In this document: piece by piece, positions 40,878 through 50,572 of the stretch | How positions within the stretch are numbered: position 1 is the first letter of the stretch | How the letters are laid out: every line of letters starts with the position of its first letter | Assembly: GCA_038319025.1 (NCBI GenBank) | Contig: JBBQCW010000009.1 | Span: 1-64,000 of the forward strand | Reading direction: 5' to 3' | Length of the DNA stretch: 64,000 nt | Source: JBBQCW01 sp038319025 | GTDB lineage: Bacteria > Actinomycetota > Thermoleophilia > Solirubrobacterales > Solirubrobacteraceae | Made by a program: the position numbers and the translations under genes | The notes under the pieces: generated by a model | The model's database searches: none | What the model was told of the DNA's origin: nothing | What the model saw: the letters and a program-made list of their open reading frames with translations, nothing else

Positions 40878-41525
40878 GTGACCGACGCCCCGACGCCCCA
40901 GCCCGTTCCCCGGGGCCGCCATGCCCCGCCCTTGGAGGTTCGTCTGGACCGTCAGCGCAGGCGGCTCTACACGGCCGCGGCGGTGGTCTTTGCCCGCTCC
41001 GGCTACGCGGACGCAACCGCGGAATCGATCAGCCGTCAAGCCGGAATGTCGAAGGCGACGTTCTACGAGCACTTCGCCAACAAGGAGCAGTGCATCGTCG
41101 CGTTGTTCGATGCCGCAGCGATCGGCATAGCGCGGGATATTCGGCAGGTCGCCGACCAGCCCTACCCGAGCCATACCGAACGGGTGCACGCCGGGGCCAC
41201 CGCGTTCGTCGCCGAACTGACGCGGCAGCCGGCGCTGGCCCAAACGCTGATCGTGGAGATCATCGGCGCCGGCCCGCGCGCGATGGAGCGACGTGACGCC
41301 ACCCTGCAGGGGTACGCCGACTGGCTGTACGCAGACAACGCCAGGGTCGCGCATGACTACGGGGCGCCGACATTCGCCACGCCCGATGACGCCTACGCGG
41401 TGATCGGCGCGATCTTCGAGCTGGTCTCCCGACAGATGCGCACCGGCAGTCCCGCCGCGGCGAGCGATCTGGTACCGGTGATCGAGCGGGTGCTGGTGGG
41501 CACCCTCGGCGCCGCGCGCGAGTGA
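40878..41525 (+). CDS. TetR family transcriptional regulator
   Basis: The product from GTG 40878 has 215 residues. The DNA-binding domain reads RRRLYTAAAVVFARSGYADA, then ESISRQAGMSKATFYEHFANK, the classic TetR HTH. The C-terminal part is an all-helical ligand domain, so no inducer can be inferred. It is divergent from the lipoprotein gene by about 40 bp and overlaps udgB by 4 bp downstream (GTGA), so it is coupled to a DNA-repair gene. Confidence 0.88.
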   Translation: MTDAPTPQPVPRGRHAPPLEVRLDRQRRRLYTAAAVVFARSGYADATAESISRQAGMSKATFYEHFANKEQCIVALFDAAAIGIARDIRQVADQPYPSHTERVHAGATAFVAELTRQPALAQTLIVEIIGAGPRAMERRDATLQGYADWLYADNARVAHDYGAPTFATPDDAYAVIGAIFELVSRQMRTGSPAAASDLVPVIERVLVGTLGAARE

Positions 41526-42226
41526 GCGACGCCCTCGACCTCGGCGGGCTGCGTGCGGAGATCGAGGCCTGCCGCGCCTGCCCGCGCCTCGTCGAGTGGC
41601 GCGAGCAGGTGGCTCGTGAGAAGCGGGCCTCCTTCGCCGATCAGACGTATTGGGGGCGACCGGTCGGTGGGTTCGGGGACCCTGCGGGGCGCGTCGTGAT
41701 CCTGGGCCTGGCGCCCGCGGCGCACGGCGCCAACCGCACCGGGCGGGTCTTTACCGGGGACCGCTCCGGTGATTTTCTCTTCGCGTCGCTCTGGCGCACC
41801 GGGTTTGGCGACCGCCCCACTTCGGTCGCCCGCGACGATGGCCTGACTCTGCACGGCGCCTGGGTCACCGCGGCCGTGCGCTGCGCCCCGCCGGCCAACC
41901 AACCGACCCCGGCCGAACGCGACCGCTGTCTGCCGTGGACGGTCAGCGAGCTGGCCCTATTGCCTGAGCCGGCGGTGATCGTCTGCCTGGGCGGCTTTGC
42001 CTGGGCGGCGGCACTGCGGCTTCGCAGGGCCATGGGGTTATCTGCCCCGCGGCCCGTTCCACGCTTCGGCCACGACGTGCTCTGGGACCCGGGGCCGCTC
42101 GGCGGCCCCCCGCTCCTGGGGTGCTTCCATCCCAGCCAGCAGAACACGTTCACCGGCAAGCTGACCGAGCCGATGATCGACATGGTGTTCGAACATGCCC
42201 GGGCGGTTGTAGCCGGCGGAACCTAG
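41522..42226 (+). CDS. udgB: Family 5 uracil-DNA glycosylase (UdgB)
   Basis: The 234-residue protein has the family 5 motifs VVILGLAPAAHGANRTGR with VFTGDRSGDFLF (motif A, which lacks the polar catalytic residue of family 1), and GCFHPSQQNTFTGKLT (motif B). Cys at CRACPRLVEW, with later Cys, would bind the 4Fe-4S cluster of this family. It removes uracil and deaminated purines from DNA. It starts within the TetR stop (GTGA). Confidence 0.88.
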   Translation: MSDALDLGGLRAEIEACRACPRLVEWREQVAREKRASFADQTYWGRPVGGFGDPAGRVVILGLAPAAHGANRTGRVFTGDRSGDFLFASLWRTGFGDRPTSVARDDGLTLHGAWVTAAVRCAPPANQPTPAERDRCLPWTVSELALLPEPAVIVCLGGFAWAAALRLRRAMGLSAPRPVPRFGHDVLWDPGPLGGPPLLGCFHPSQQNTFTGKLTEPMIDMVFEHARAVVAGGT

Positions 42227-42336
42227 CCTCCTCAGCTGGTTCGGGGCCGGCGCGGCGCGTCGCGGCCCCGTCCGTACGCGCCACGCCCTAAGTGCGGGCA
42301 AACCCCGATGACCGGCGGGCGTAACGCTGCGACGGT

Positions 42337-42350
42337 TGGTCACGTGACCA
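42337..42350. promoter_or_regulatory. 14-bp perfect palindrome upstream of a DUF6544-like gene
   Basis: TGGTCACGTGACCA is a perfect 14-bp palindrome ending 28 bp before the ATG-less start of the next gene. Nothing else stands out in the 152-bp gap 42227-42378. It is a good candidate operator; the binding protein is unknown. Confidence 0.45.
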
Positions 42351-42378
42351 GGATCACGGACTTTCATACTCGTGCGGC

Positions 42379-43095
42379 GTGACAGCAATCTCTGACCTCA
42401 CGAGCCGCTTCTCCGCGCACCTGCTCGCAGGCGTCGACGAGCCCGTCCGGCGCTACTTCTGCCACGCCATCAACGACGGCGCTGCGCTGCCGCGCGGCGT
42501 GCGCATGCTGATGAGCGGACACATCAAGGTCGGCCTCTGGCTGCCGTTCACCGCCGAGCAGACGGTCGACGGACGAACGTTCAGCTGGAACGCCCGCGTC
42601 GGGCGCGGGTCGCTGACGCCGCTACGCGTCACCGACGGCTACGCGGACGCTGCCGGCATAACTGAGGGCCGCCTGCTCGGGCGCCTGACCCTGTTTCACG
42701 CTGCGGACGTCAATACGGCCCGCTCGGCCGCGACGCGCGCCGCCATCGAGAGCGTTGCCTTCGCGCCCGCCAGCGTGCTGCCCGGCCGCGGCGTTGCCTG
42801 GCGAGCAGAAACCGACGATCTCATCGTCGTTCGGTTCGACCTCCCGCCCGAGCATCCCGAGGTCCGTCTGCACATCGACAAGCACGGCGCGATACGAACG
42901 ATCTCCACTCTGCGCTGGGGCAACGCCGGCGAGAAGACCTTTCAGTACATCCCCTTCGGTGGCGACGTCCACGCCGAACGCCGGTTTGGCGACCTCATGC
43001 TCCCCAGCACCTTGAGCGTCGGCTGGTGGTTCGACACCCCGCGCTACGCGCCGTTCTTCCGTGCCGAGATCAGCTCGGTCACGCCGATGGCCTAA
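42379..43095 (+). CDS. DUF6544-like conserved protein
   Basis: This 238-residue protein starts at GTG 42379. It matches the pattern of a family of actinobacterial hypothetical proteins: EPVRRYFCHAINDGAALPRG, MLMSGHIKVGLWLPFTAEQT, ESVAFAPASVLPGRGVAW and the closing LPSTLSVGWWFDTPRYAPFF. It is soluble and beta-rich, with no signal peptide. Function unknown. The following gene begins 2 bp after its stop and is probably cotranscribed. Confidence 0.6.
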   Translation: MTAISDLTSRFSAHLLAGVDEPVRRYFCHAINDGAALPRGVRMLMSGHIKVGLWLPFTAEQTVDGRTFSWNARVGRGSLTPLRVTDGYADAAGITEGRLLGRLTLFHAADVNTARSAATRAAIESVAFAPASVLPGRGVAWRAETDDLIVVRFDLPPEHPEVRLHIDKHGAIRTISTLRWGNAGEKTFQYIPFGGDVHAERRFGDLMLPSTLSVGWWFDTPRYAPFFRAEISSVTPMA

Positions 43096-43097
43096 CG

Positions 43098-43802
43098 ATG
43101 AACGAAGCCGCCGACACAGCGATACGCCCGTCCGACACCGCCGCCATGCATCTGTACTGGATCCCGCTCGGCGCAGGGGGGCATTCCTCCGTGCGCGTCA
43201 ACGGGCGCATATTCGAAGCGATCGAAGCCGCCCGCCAGCGCCGGCAACGATGCGACCTCTATCACGCGGCGCTCGTCGTCCATCTGGACGGCGAGCGTTA
43301 CACGATCGAGGTCGCGCCTTCGCCGGACGCCGACGAGGCGAGCCGGGGCGTGGTCGCCACTGGCGCCGTCGGCAGCCGCCACCTTGGCTGGTGGCGCCTG
43401 TTTTGTTACGAGGTGCGCTGCTGGCGCGGCGGTTCGATTCCGGATCTCGGCGAGGCGATCGGCGCCCCCCACCGGCTCACGAGCGACCCCGTGTTTGCCC
43501 GCAGGATCCTCGATGTCGTCGCCACCGTGCCCAGGCCTGTGTGGGGGCGCGATGAGCTGAAGGCAGGCGAGATGTGGAACTCCAACTCTGTGACCGCCTG
43601 GCTGATTGCCAGCGCCGGTCTGCCGACAGACTTCCTCCGGCCGCCACCGGGCGGACGGGCGCCGGGCTGGGATGCAGGGCTCGAAGTCGCCAGGCGACGA
43701 CTGGCAACCGCTGAGCCAATCTCACCGGTCGGCGGGGCGACGTCAGGCGTCAGCCAGCCAGCCGTCCACAAGGCGCCGGGCGATCGCGACCCGCGGCGGT
43801 AG
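43098..43802 (+). CDS. Hypothetical protein with papain-like-fold pattern, 234 aa
   Basis: The ATG at 43098 follows the previous stop by 2 bp. The central region has LYHAALVVHLDGERYTIEVA, a candidate His strand, and later MWNSNSVTAWLIASAGLP. That order (His strand, then Asn-Ser-Asn-Ser at a helix start) recalls permuted papain-like folds, in which the second position is normally Cys; here it is Ser, so protease activity is doubtful. The last 60 residues overlap the convergent nudC gene and are Pro/Arg-rich. The family is not known to me. Confidence 0.55.
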   Translation: MNEAADTAIRPSDTAAMHLYWIPLGAGGHSSVRVNGRIFEAIEAARQRRQRCDLYHAALVVHLDGERYTIEVAPSPDADEASRGVVATGAVGSRHLGWWRLFCYEVRCWRGGSIPDLGEAIGAPHRLTSDPVFARRILDVVATVPRPVWGRDELKAGEMWNSNSVTAWLIASAGLPTDFLRPPPGGRAPGWDAGLEVARRRLATAEPISPVGGATSGVSQPAVHKAPGDRDPRR

Positions 43803-44687
43803 CAGCAGGCGGGTTCCGTCGCCGTCGAGCCAGCCGGCGTCCTGCTGAGCCGCCTCGGCCACCTCGGCGCGCGTGAACCAGCGCACGTCTTCCAGTTCGC
43901 CGTCCAGTGCCTCCGGCTCTCCGCCCGTCCACGTGGCCAGAAACCCGATCATCAGTGAGCCGGGGAACGGCCATGGCTGCGACGAGCGGTAGGTGATGTC
44001 GCCCACCGTGACGCCGGACTCTTCGAGCACCTCCCGCGCGGTCGCCTCCTCCAGCGACTCGGCCGGTTCGACGAAGCCGGCCAGCGCCGAGTACGTCCCA
44101 CGTGGCCACGCGGCTTGACGGCCCAGCAGCACCCGATCGGCGATCGGGTCGATCACGGCGACGATGATCACCGGGTCGGTGCGCGGGTGGGTCGTGTGCC
44201 CGCAGTTGGGGCACAGGCGGGCGTGGCCGCCCTCGGTCGCCTGGCTCGCGGTGCCGCACACCCCGCAGAACCGGTGGGCGCGCTGCCAGTTGAGCAATGC
44301 TTGCGCCCAGGCCAACACGCCCGCGTCGGCACGGGCCAGGCGCGGAACGGCCTCCCGCAGCCCGACCAGGGATGCATCCTGCACCGCGAGGACGTCGATG
44401 AGGTCCTCCTCGTCGAGGACCGTCGAGCCGTCCACAGCGAAGAGTGCTGCCCCGTCCTCCACGCCGAGGAAGATCGCCTGCTCGACGTCCGTGATGGCCG
44501 CGAGTCCCTGCAGTGGCACGCGAGCGGCGCCGGGCCGTAGGCCTGCGGTCAAGGCGATCTCCTCACGCGTGGCCACGATGGCCTGGGACGCCGGGTCCGT
44601 GCGAGCGGCGGCCAGCCACGATGCATCAGTGCGACGCTCGGCCGCCCGGTCCAGGCCCGACCCGGCCAACGCGTTGGGCTCGATCAT
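43743..44687 (-). CDS. nudC: NADH pyrophosphatase, Nudix family
   Basis: This 314-residue protein starts at ATG 44687. It has the NudC zinc ribbon (FCGVCGTASQATEGG and LCPNCGHTTHPR), the Nudix box GFVEPAESLEEATAREVLEE and the NADH-specific SQPWPFPGSLMIGF motif downstream. It hydrolyses NAD(H) to NMN(H) and AMP and can remove NAD caps from RNA. Its 3' end overlaps the convergent neighbour by 60 bp. It is divergent from lhr, 54 bp between the starts. Confidence 0.92.
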   Translation of the reverse strand: MIEPNALAGSGLDRAAERRTDASWLAAARTDPASQAIVATREEIALTAGLRPGAARVPLQGLAAITDVEQAIFLGVEDGAALFAVDGSTVLDEEDLIDVLAVQDASLVGLREAVPRLARADAGVLAWAQALLNWQRAHRFCGVCGTASQATEGGHARLCPNCGHTTHPRTDPVIIVAVIDPIADRVLLGRQAAWPRGTYSALAGFVEPAESLEEATAREVLEESGVTVGDITYRSSQPWPFPGSLMIGFLATWTGGEPEALDGELEDVRWFTRAEVAEAAQQDAGWLDGDGTRLLLPPRVAIARRLVDGWLADA

Positions 44688-44740
44688 GCGCCTCACGATA
44701 TCCGCGAAGCCAACCGGAGCGGCTGGATACGCTGAGCGCA

Positions 44741-47700
44741 ATGCCGTTGTCCGCCTTCACCCCCGCCACGCGTGACTGGTTCACGCGGGCGTTCGCCGCT
44801 CCCACCCCGGCGCAGGAGCAGGCCTGGCCCGTGATCGCGACGGGTGGCCACGTGCTCCTGAGCGCGCCGACGGGTTCGGGCAAGACGCTTGCCGCCTTCC
44901 TGTGGGGGCTGGATCGTCTCGCGCGCGATCCGCTCCCCGAGGGCGTCAAAGGGCACACGCGGATCGTCTACGTATCCCCGCTGAAGGCGCTCTCCTACGA
45001 CGTGGAGCGCAACTTGCGCGCCCCACTCAGCGGGATCGGCGCCGACACCACCGTCGCGATCCGCACCGGCGACACCACTCAGCGCGAGCGCGCGCAGATG
45101 CGCCGCACGCCGCCGGACATCCTGATCACGACGCCCGAGTCGTTGTACCTCATGCTCACCTCGCAAGCCCGCGAGACGCTGACCCAGGTGGAGGCGGTGA
45201 TCGTCGACGAGATTCACGCCGTCGCCGCCACCAAGCGCGGCGCTCACATGGCGTTGACGTTGGAGCGCCTGCAGGCCAACCAGGAAGACGCCTCGCGTGA
45301 GCTTCAGCGCATCGGGCTGAGCGCGACGCAGAACCCGCTCGAGGAGATCGGGCGCTTCCTCGTCGGCCCGCGCCGAACGGTCACGATCGTGGACGCCGGC
45401 ATCCGTAAGCCACTGGATCTGAAGATCATCGTGCCGGTCGAGTCGATGGTCGAGCCCGAGCAGACGCTGGAGCCGGTCGCTGAGCTGGAGCCGCTGATCG
45501 GAGGGGAAGCCACTCGTCGCTCGATCTGGCCCGCCATGTACCCGCAACTCCTCGCGCTCGTGCGCGAGCACCGCTCGACGATCATCTTCGTCAACGCGCG
45601 GCGCGGCGCCGAGCGCCTCGCGCTGCGCCTCAATGAGCTTGCCAACGCCGACCTCGCCGACGGCGAAGCGCCCGTCGAGATCGCCCGCGCGCATCATGGC
45701 TCGCTGGCGCGCGAGGAGCGCACGGTGATCGAGGAGCTGCTGAAGGCCGGAGATCTTCCCTGCCTGGTGGCAACCTCGTCGCTGGAGCTGGGGATCGACA
45801 TGGGCGCCGTCGACCTCGTCCTGCAGGTCGAGTCCCCCAAGTCCGTCGCCCGCGGCCTGCAGCGGATCGGCCGCGCCGGGCACAACGTGGGCGACACATC
45901 CAAGGGCCGGATCTTCCCCAAGTTCCGCGCCGACCTGCTCGAGTGCGCCGTCGTCGTGAAGCTGATGCGCGAGGGCAAGATCGAGCCGACCGTCGTGCCC
46001 CGCAACGCGCTGGATGTACTCGCCCAGCAGGTGGTGGCCATCGCCGTCTCCGCTGAGCCGGATCCGGTTGCGGTCGACGACCTGTACGCCCTCGTGACCC
46101 GCACGCACTCCTACGCGGACTTGTCTCGGGAGTTGCTGGAGAACGTGCTCGACATGCTCGACGGCCGCTACCCGTCGTCGGAGTTCGGTGACCTGCGCCC
46201 GCGCATCGTGTGGGACCGCGTGGCCGGCACGATCCGTTCGCGCAAGGGCTCGCGCCAGCTCGCGGTCACCAACGCAGGGACGATCCCCGACCGCGGACTG
46301 TTCGCCGTCGTCCTGCCCGACGGGCGCCGCGTCGGCGAGCTGGACGAGGAGATGGTTTACGAAGCGCGGGCTGGCCAGACGTTCCTGCTCGGCGCGTCCT
46401 CCTGGCGGATCGAGGAGATCGGCCGCGACCGGGTGATCGTCACGCCGGCGCCCGGCGCGCCCGGCGCGATCCCGTTCTGGAGGGGCGACGGTGTGGGGCG
46501 CCCGAAGGAGCTGGGCGAAGCGATCGGCGCCTTCTCCCGCTGGGCGGTCGACCAGGACGCGGCGACGCTCGAACGCGACTACGACCTCGATGCGCTCGCC
46601 GCTCGCAACCTCCTGGACTTCTTGGGCGAACAGCAGGAGGCCACGCGGGTGATCCCGTCGGATCGCACGATCGTGGTGGAGCGCTTTCGCGATGAGATAG
46701 GCGACTGGCGCCTGTGCATCCTGTCGCCTTACGGCGGGCGCGTCCACGCCGCGTGGGGCCTCGCATTGAGCCGCCGGATCCGGGAACGGTTCGGGCTGGA
46801 ATCCGACGCGATCTGGTCCGACGACGGGATCATCGTCCACCTCCCCGACGCGGACGAACCCCCGGGCGCGGAGCTCGTGATGGTCGAACCCGACGAGGTC
46901 GAGGACGACGTCGTGGCCGAGCTGGGCGCCTCCGCCCTGTTCGGTGCCCGCTTCCGCGAGAACGCCTCGCGAGCGCTGCTGATTCCCCGCGCCTACCCAG
47001 GACGACGCACCCCGCTGTGGCAGCAGCGCCTGAAGGCCCAGTCGCTGCTGGAGGTGGCCAAGCGCTACGCCGACTTCCCGATCATTCTGGAGACCTACCG
47101 CGAGTGCCTGCGCGACGTGCTCGACGTCCCCGGACTCACGGAGATCCTGCGCGGCCTGCATTCACGCGAGCTGTCGTTGGTGGAGGTGGAGACGCGCACC
47201 GCCTCACCGTTCGCCTCCTCGCTCCTGTTCGACTACGTGGCGACGTACATGTACGAGGGCGACACGCCGAACGCGGAACGCCGCGCGGCCGCCCTGTCCC
47301 TGGACCGCGACCTGCTGCGAGAGTTGCTCGGTCAGGAGGAGCTGCGGGAGCTGATCTCCCTGCCTGCGCTGGAGCAGGTCGAGGCCGACCTGCAGCATCG
47401 CTCCGAGCGGACACAGGCGACGTCGCGCGACATGCTCGGCGACGTGCTGCGGCGCGTCGGGGACCTGACGAGAGCCGAGGCGGCGGAGCGCGTTCTGGAC
47501 GGGCTGGACGCGGACGCGATGCTGGCGGAGCTGGAGCGCGAGCGCCGCGTGGTGCGTCTGCGCCTTGGCGGCGAGGAGCGCTGGGTGGCCGCCGACGACG
47601 CGGGACTTTTCCGCGACGCCGTCGGCGCGGTGCCGCCCGGCGGACTGCCGGAGGTGTTCGTAGCCACGGTGCGCGACGCGCTCCGAGTGCTGCTGGCCCG

Positions 47701-49189
47701 CTACGCGCGCACACACGGACCGTTCACCACCGACGAGCCGAGCCTGCGCTACGGCGTGGACGTGTCCAGCGCACTCCGAGAACTAGAGGTCGACGGCGCT
47801 CTCGTGCGCGGCGAACTGCGCCCTGGCGGGATCGAGCGCGAGTGGTGCGACGTCGAGGTGCTGCGCCGCCTGCGCCGCGCCTCGCTGGCGGTGCTGCGTA
47901 AGGAGATCGAGCCCGCCGACCCGCGAGCGTTCGCCGCGTTCCTCCCGTCATGGCAGGGCGTCGATCGTCATCCGCCGGCGGGTGCGGGCGTGGACCGCCT
48001 GCGCGAGGTGCTGGTCCCGCTGCAGGGGCTCGCGTTGCCTGTCGAGGTGTGGGAGCGCGACGTGCTGCCGCGCCGGTGCGGCGCCTATTCCACCACCTGG
48101 ATGGACCAGCTGTGTGCGAGCGGCGAGGTCGTGTGGGTCGGGGCGGGCGCGCTGGGTCGCAACGCCGGGAAGGTGGCGCTCTACTTCCGCGAGGACGCCG
48201 AATTGATCGGCCGCCCGCCCTACAAGGGGGACCTGCCGTCGGCGCCCGAGCACGACCTGCTGCGGGAGCGACTCGCCGCCGCGCCGTGCTTCTTCACCGA
48301 CCTCCTGGCCGAGGTGCCGCTTGCACCCGAGGCGTTGCAGGAGGCGCTGTGGGATCTGGTCTGGGCGGGCGAGGTGACCAACGACGCGTGGGCGCCGTTG
48401 CGCGCCCCGCGCCTGACGCCGGCCCGGGCCACGAAAGCAGCGGAGCGCTCGCGCCACGCGAGTGGCGCCCGGCGGTTCGGCGCGCGGCGCAGTGCCGGGG
48501 CCGGCGCGCAGGTCCAGGGTCGCTGGGCGCTGACGTCGACGATCTTCCGCACGGAAGCTGACCCTGGCCAGCGCCGCCGGACGCTCGCGGAATTGCTGCT
48601 GGAGCGGTACGGCATCGTCACCCGTGAGCAGGTTTTGGCCGAAGGAATCCCAGGCGGATTCGCGATCCTCTACGACGCACTGTCGTCGCTGGAGACGTTG
48701 GGAGTGTGTCGGCGCGGGTACTTCATTGAAGGGCTCGGCGGCGCGCAGTTTGCGCTCCCTGGGGCGGTGGAGCGGCTGCGCGCTCAGCGCGATCCCAACG
48801 AGGCCGCCCCTGTGGTGCTCGCCGCGACCGACCCGGCGCAGGCTTACGGGGCCGCCCTGCCGTGGCCGCGGCGTTCGAATGAGGACGGCGTCGCGGCGCC
48901 CGGTCGGCGACCGGCGCGTGTCGCTGGTGCGCTCGTGGTGCAGGCTGGGGCTGAGCCTGTTCTGTACGTCGAGCGTGGAGGTCGCGGCATCCAGGTGCTG
49001 GCCGACGCTGACGACCCGCGCGTAAGGCCCGCGCTTGAGGCGCTGGCCGCGTTCGTGCTCGGCGCCCGCGGGCGCAAACTGGCGATCGAGAAGGTCGATG
49101 GAGAGCAGGTGGTCGGCTCGGCGTGGGAGCCGATTCTGATCGACCTCGGCTTCCGCCAGGGTCCGCGACGCTTGACGCTCAGCGCGTAG
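44741..49189 (+). CDS. lhr: Lhr-type ATP-dependent DNA helicase
   Basis: At 1482 residues this is a full-length Lhr. The helicase core has SAPTGSGKTLAAFL (Walker A) near the N-terminus, VIVDEIHAVAATKRG (DEIH box), GLSATQNP, ATSSLELGIDMG and QRIGRAGHN. A long Lhr-specific C-terminal region with winged helix and beta-barrel modules follows. Lhr is a 3'-5' superfamily 2 helicase used in DNA repair; it is induced by DNA damage in mycobacteria. The ATG at 44741 is chosen because upstream sequence in frame is antisense to nudC. Confidence 0.93.
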   Translation: MPLSAFTPATRDWFTRAFAAPTPAQEQAWPVIATGGHVLLSAPTGSGKTLAAFLWGLDRLARDPLPEGVKGHTRIVYVSPLKALSYDVERNLRAPLSGIGADTTVAIRTGDTTQRERAQMRRTPPDILITTPESLYLMLTSQARETLTQVEAVIVDEIHAVAATKRGAHMALTLERLQANQEDASRELQRIGLSATQNPLEEIGRFLVGPRRTVTIVDAGIRKPLDLKIIVPVESMVEPEQTLEPVAELEPLIGGEATRRSIWPAMYPQLLALVREHRSTIIFVNARRGAERLALRLNELANADLADGEAPVEIARAHHGSLAREERTVIEELLKAGDLPCLVATSSLELGIDMGAVDLVLQVESPKSVARGLQRIGRAGHNVGDTSKGRIFPKFRADLLECAVVVKLMREGKIEPTVVPRNALDVLAQQVVAIAVSAEPDPVAVDDLYALVTRTHSYADLSRELLENVLDMLDGRYPSSEFGDLRPRIVWDRVAGTIRSRKGSRQLAVTNAGTIPDRGLFAVVLPDGRRVGELDEEMVYEARAGQTFLLGASSWRIEEIGRDRVIVTPAPGAPGAIPFWRGDGVGRPKELGEAIGAFSRWAVDQDAATLERDYDLDALAARNLLDFLGEQQEATRVIPSDRTIVVERFRDEIGDWRLCILSPYGGRVHAAWGLALSRRIRERFGLESDAIWSDDGIIVHLPDADEPPGAELVMVEPDEVEDDVVAELGASALFGARFRENASRALLIPRAYPGRRTPLWQQRLKAQSLLEVAKRYADFPIILETYRECLRDVLDVPGLTEILRGLHSRELSLVEVETRTASPFASSLLFDYVATYMYEGDTPNAERRAAALSLDRDLLRELLGQEELRELISLPALEQVEADLQHRSERTQATSRDMLGDVLRRVGDLTRAEAAERVLDGLDADAMLAELERERRVVRLRLGGEERWVAADDAGLFRDAVGAVPPGGLPEVFVATVRDALRVLLARYARTHGPFTTDEPSLRYGVDVSSALRELEVDGALVRGELRPGGIEREWCDVEVLRRLRRASLAVLRKEIEPADPRAFAAFLPSWQGVDRHPPAGAGVDRLREVLVPLQGLALPVEVWERDVLPRRCGAYSTTWMDQLCASGEVVWVGAGALGRNAGKVALYFREDAELIGRPPYKGDLPSAPEHDLLRERLAAAPCFFTDLLAEVPLAPEALQEALWDLVWAGEVTNDAWAPLRAPRLTPARATKAAERSRHASGARRFGARRSAGAGAQVQGRWALTSTIFRTEADPGQRRRTLAELLLERYGIVTREQVLAEGIPGGFAILYDALSSLETLGVCRRGYFIEGLGGAQFALPGAVERLRAQRDPNEAAPVVLAATDPAQAYGAALPWPRRSNEDGVAAPGRRPARVAGALVVQAGAEPVLYVERGGRGIQVLADADDPRVRPALEALAAFVLGARGRKLAIEKVDGEQVVGSAWEPILIDLGFRQGPRRLTLSA

Positions 49190-49192
49190 TGC

Positions 49193-50164
49193 TCAGCGCA
49201 GCCGCTCGAAGTTCGTGCGCCGCAGCGCCACGGTGAAAGAGGGCGAGGGCGCGAGCCAGTCGACCGCCGGCGCCACGACCAGAATGCCACGCGTCGTCGC
49301 CGCGATCTGACAGCACGCCACCGCGGCTTCCCCGGTGAGCGGCAGGGGAACCGATGCCACCGCGCGCCTCGCGATGTCCAGCACGTGGACGTGGAGCGTG
49401 TCCATCCAGGCCACCGTTCCGCCGTTCACCGACAGGTGGATCGCGGCGAGCAGCGCCCCGGGGCGCGACCACAATGACGGGACGTGCGCGCGGATCGCCG
49501 CCACTCGCCTACCGTGCCGGCGGATCTCGAAGCGACCCGCGCCCAGATCACGCACCACATCAGCGCCGTCCGGCACACACACCGACGGCTGCCGCTGCCC
49601 GCACCCGGGCGCGACCTGGCCAGCACCGAGCGAGACCGCCCCGGTCCGCCAGTCCAGCGTCGACCCCGTACACCGGTGCCCTGGGTCCTTGCAGCCCGCG
49701 GCGGTGCTGGCGATCGCCTGGGGGCCGAGCCGCTCCCAGCCAAAGCCGGGAAGGAACACCCCTGGCGGCGCGGCCGCCACGGCTACGGGGGCGAGGTCCA
49801 CCACGCGAACCAGCACCGGGCCACAGTCGAGCAGCAGCAAACCGTCGGCGACATCCGTCGGCGGACAGGTCTCCCGACCGCTCACCCCCAAGCTGGCCAG
49901 CGGGATGAAGGTCCGCAGGCCGGTCGTGGTGTCCCACCTTCCGAGCTGGCCATCGGCCGCCGAGAAGAAGATGTACCGAATGCCGTCCCCGGCCGTGAGC
50001 GCCGTCGGGTAGCCGGGCTGGGGCACCTTGTCCACTGTCGTGAACACGGGGCCGCGGGCTTGGACGGGTCCTCCGCCGATCAGCAGGACCCCCAACGTGA
50101 GGACGGACACGACGCAGCTGGCGCACCAGGAGCGCGCAAGCGGTCTACGGGTTCCGCGGAGCAC
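49193..50164 (-). CDS. Secreted beta-rich hypothetical protein
   Basis: The 323-residue protein has an N-terminal membrane or signal segment (ASCVVSVLTLGVLLIGGG). It then has a Cys-containing, Gly/Pro-rich beta sequence with propeller-like strands (GIRYIFFSAADGQLGRWDTT, LHVHVLDIARRAVASVPL). Six or more Cys suggest disulphides outside the cell. No family was recognised. It converges on lhr, with 3 bp between stop codons. Confidence 0.6.
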   Translation of the reverse strand: MLRGTRRPLARSWCASCVVSVLTLGVLLIGGGPVQARGPVFTTVDKVPQPGYPTALTAGDGIRYIFFSAADGQLGRWDTTTGLRTFIPLASLGVSGRETCPPTDVADGLLLLDCGPVLVRVVDLAPVAVAAAPPGVFLPGFGWERLGPQAIASTAAGCKDPGHRCTGSTLDWRTGAVSLGAGQVAPGCGQRQPSVCVPDGADVVRDLGAGRFEIRRHGRRVAAIRAHVPSLWSRPGALLAAIHLSVNGGTVAWMDTLHVHVLDIARRAVASVPLPLTGEAAVACCQIAATTRGILVVAPAVDWLAPSPSFTVALRRTNFERLR

Positions 50165-50167
50165 CGG

Positions 50168-50572
50168 TTACACCCGCACGATGTGGAGCGCACCCGCCGA
50201 GCGCTCGGCGATCAAGGCGAAATCCCCGTTCTGGGTGAGCAACGGGAGCCCAGTGACCATCGCGCTGGCCGCGATAAAAGCGTCGAAGACGCCCACCCGC
50301 TGCCCAGCAAGACGGCCGGCGGCCAGAATATCGGCGGCCCGTTCTGCCGTCCGTTCGTCGGCTCCAATACTCTCAAAGGACCCGGCTATGGCCAACGCTC
50401 TCGAGCGCGCGTTGCGCGCAGGACCGCTGGTCATCGCGACGCCCAGCCGTAGCTCCGTGAGCGTGAAGATCGAGACGCAGGTCTCATACTGAGCGACCGT
50501 CTCAGCGTCGATCGCCCGCCCGGACTCACTGGCTACGAACACCGACGTGTCTACGACGGCTCGCGCGTCCAC
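50168..50572 (-). CDS. vapC: VapC-type PIN-domain toxin
   Basis: This 134-residue PIN protein starts at GTG 50572. It has AVVDTSVFVASE (first Asp), IFTLTELRLGVAM (Glu), VFDAFIAASAMVTGLPLLTQ (Asp) and NGDFALI (last Asp), the complete VapC acidic set. It would be an RNase held by the antitoxin. The antitoxin gene overlaps it by 22 bp upstream on the same strand. Confidence 0.88.
   Translation of the reverse strand: MDARAVVDTSVFVASESGRAIDAETVAQYETCVSIFTLTELRLGVAMTSGPARNARSRALAIAGSFESIGADERTAERAADILAAGRLAGQRVGVFDAFIAASAMVTGLPLLTQNGDFALIAERSAGALHIVRV

Noticed and set aside
44693..47161. Long open frame antisense to lhr (about 820 codons)
   Set aside because: High-GC codon bias leaves the complementary strand open; the translated sequence has no family pattern, while lhr on the + strand has clear helicase motifs.
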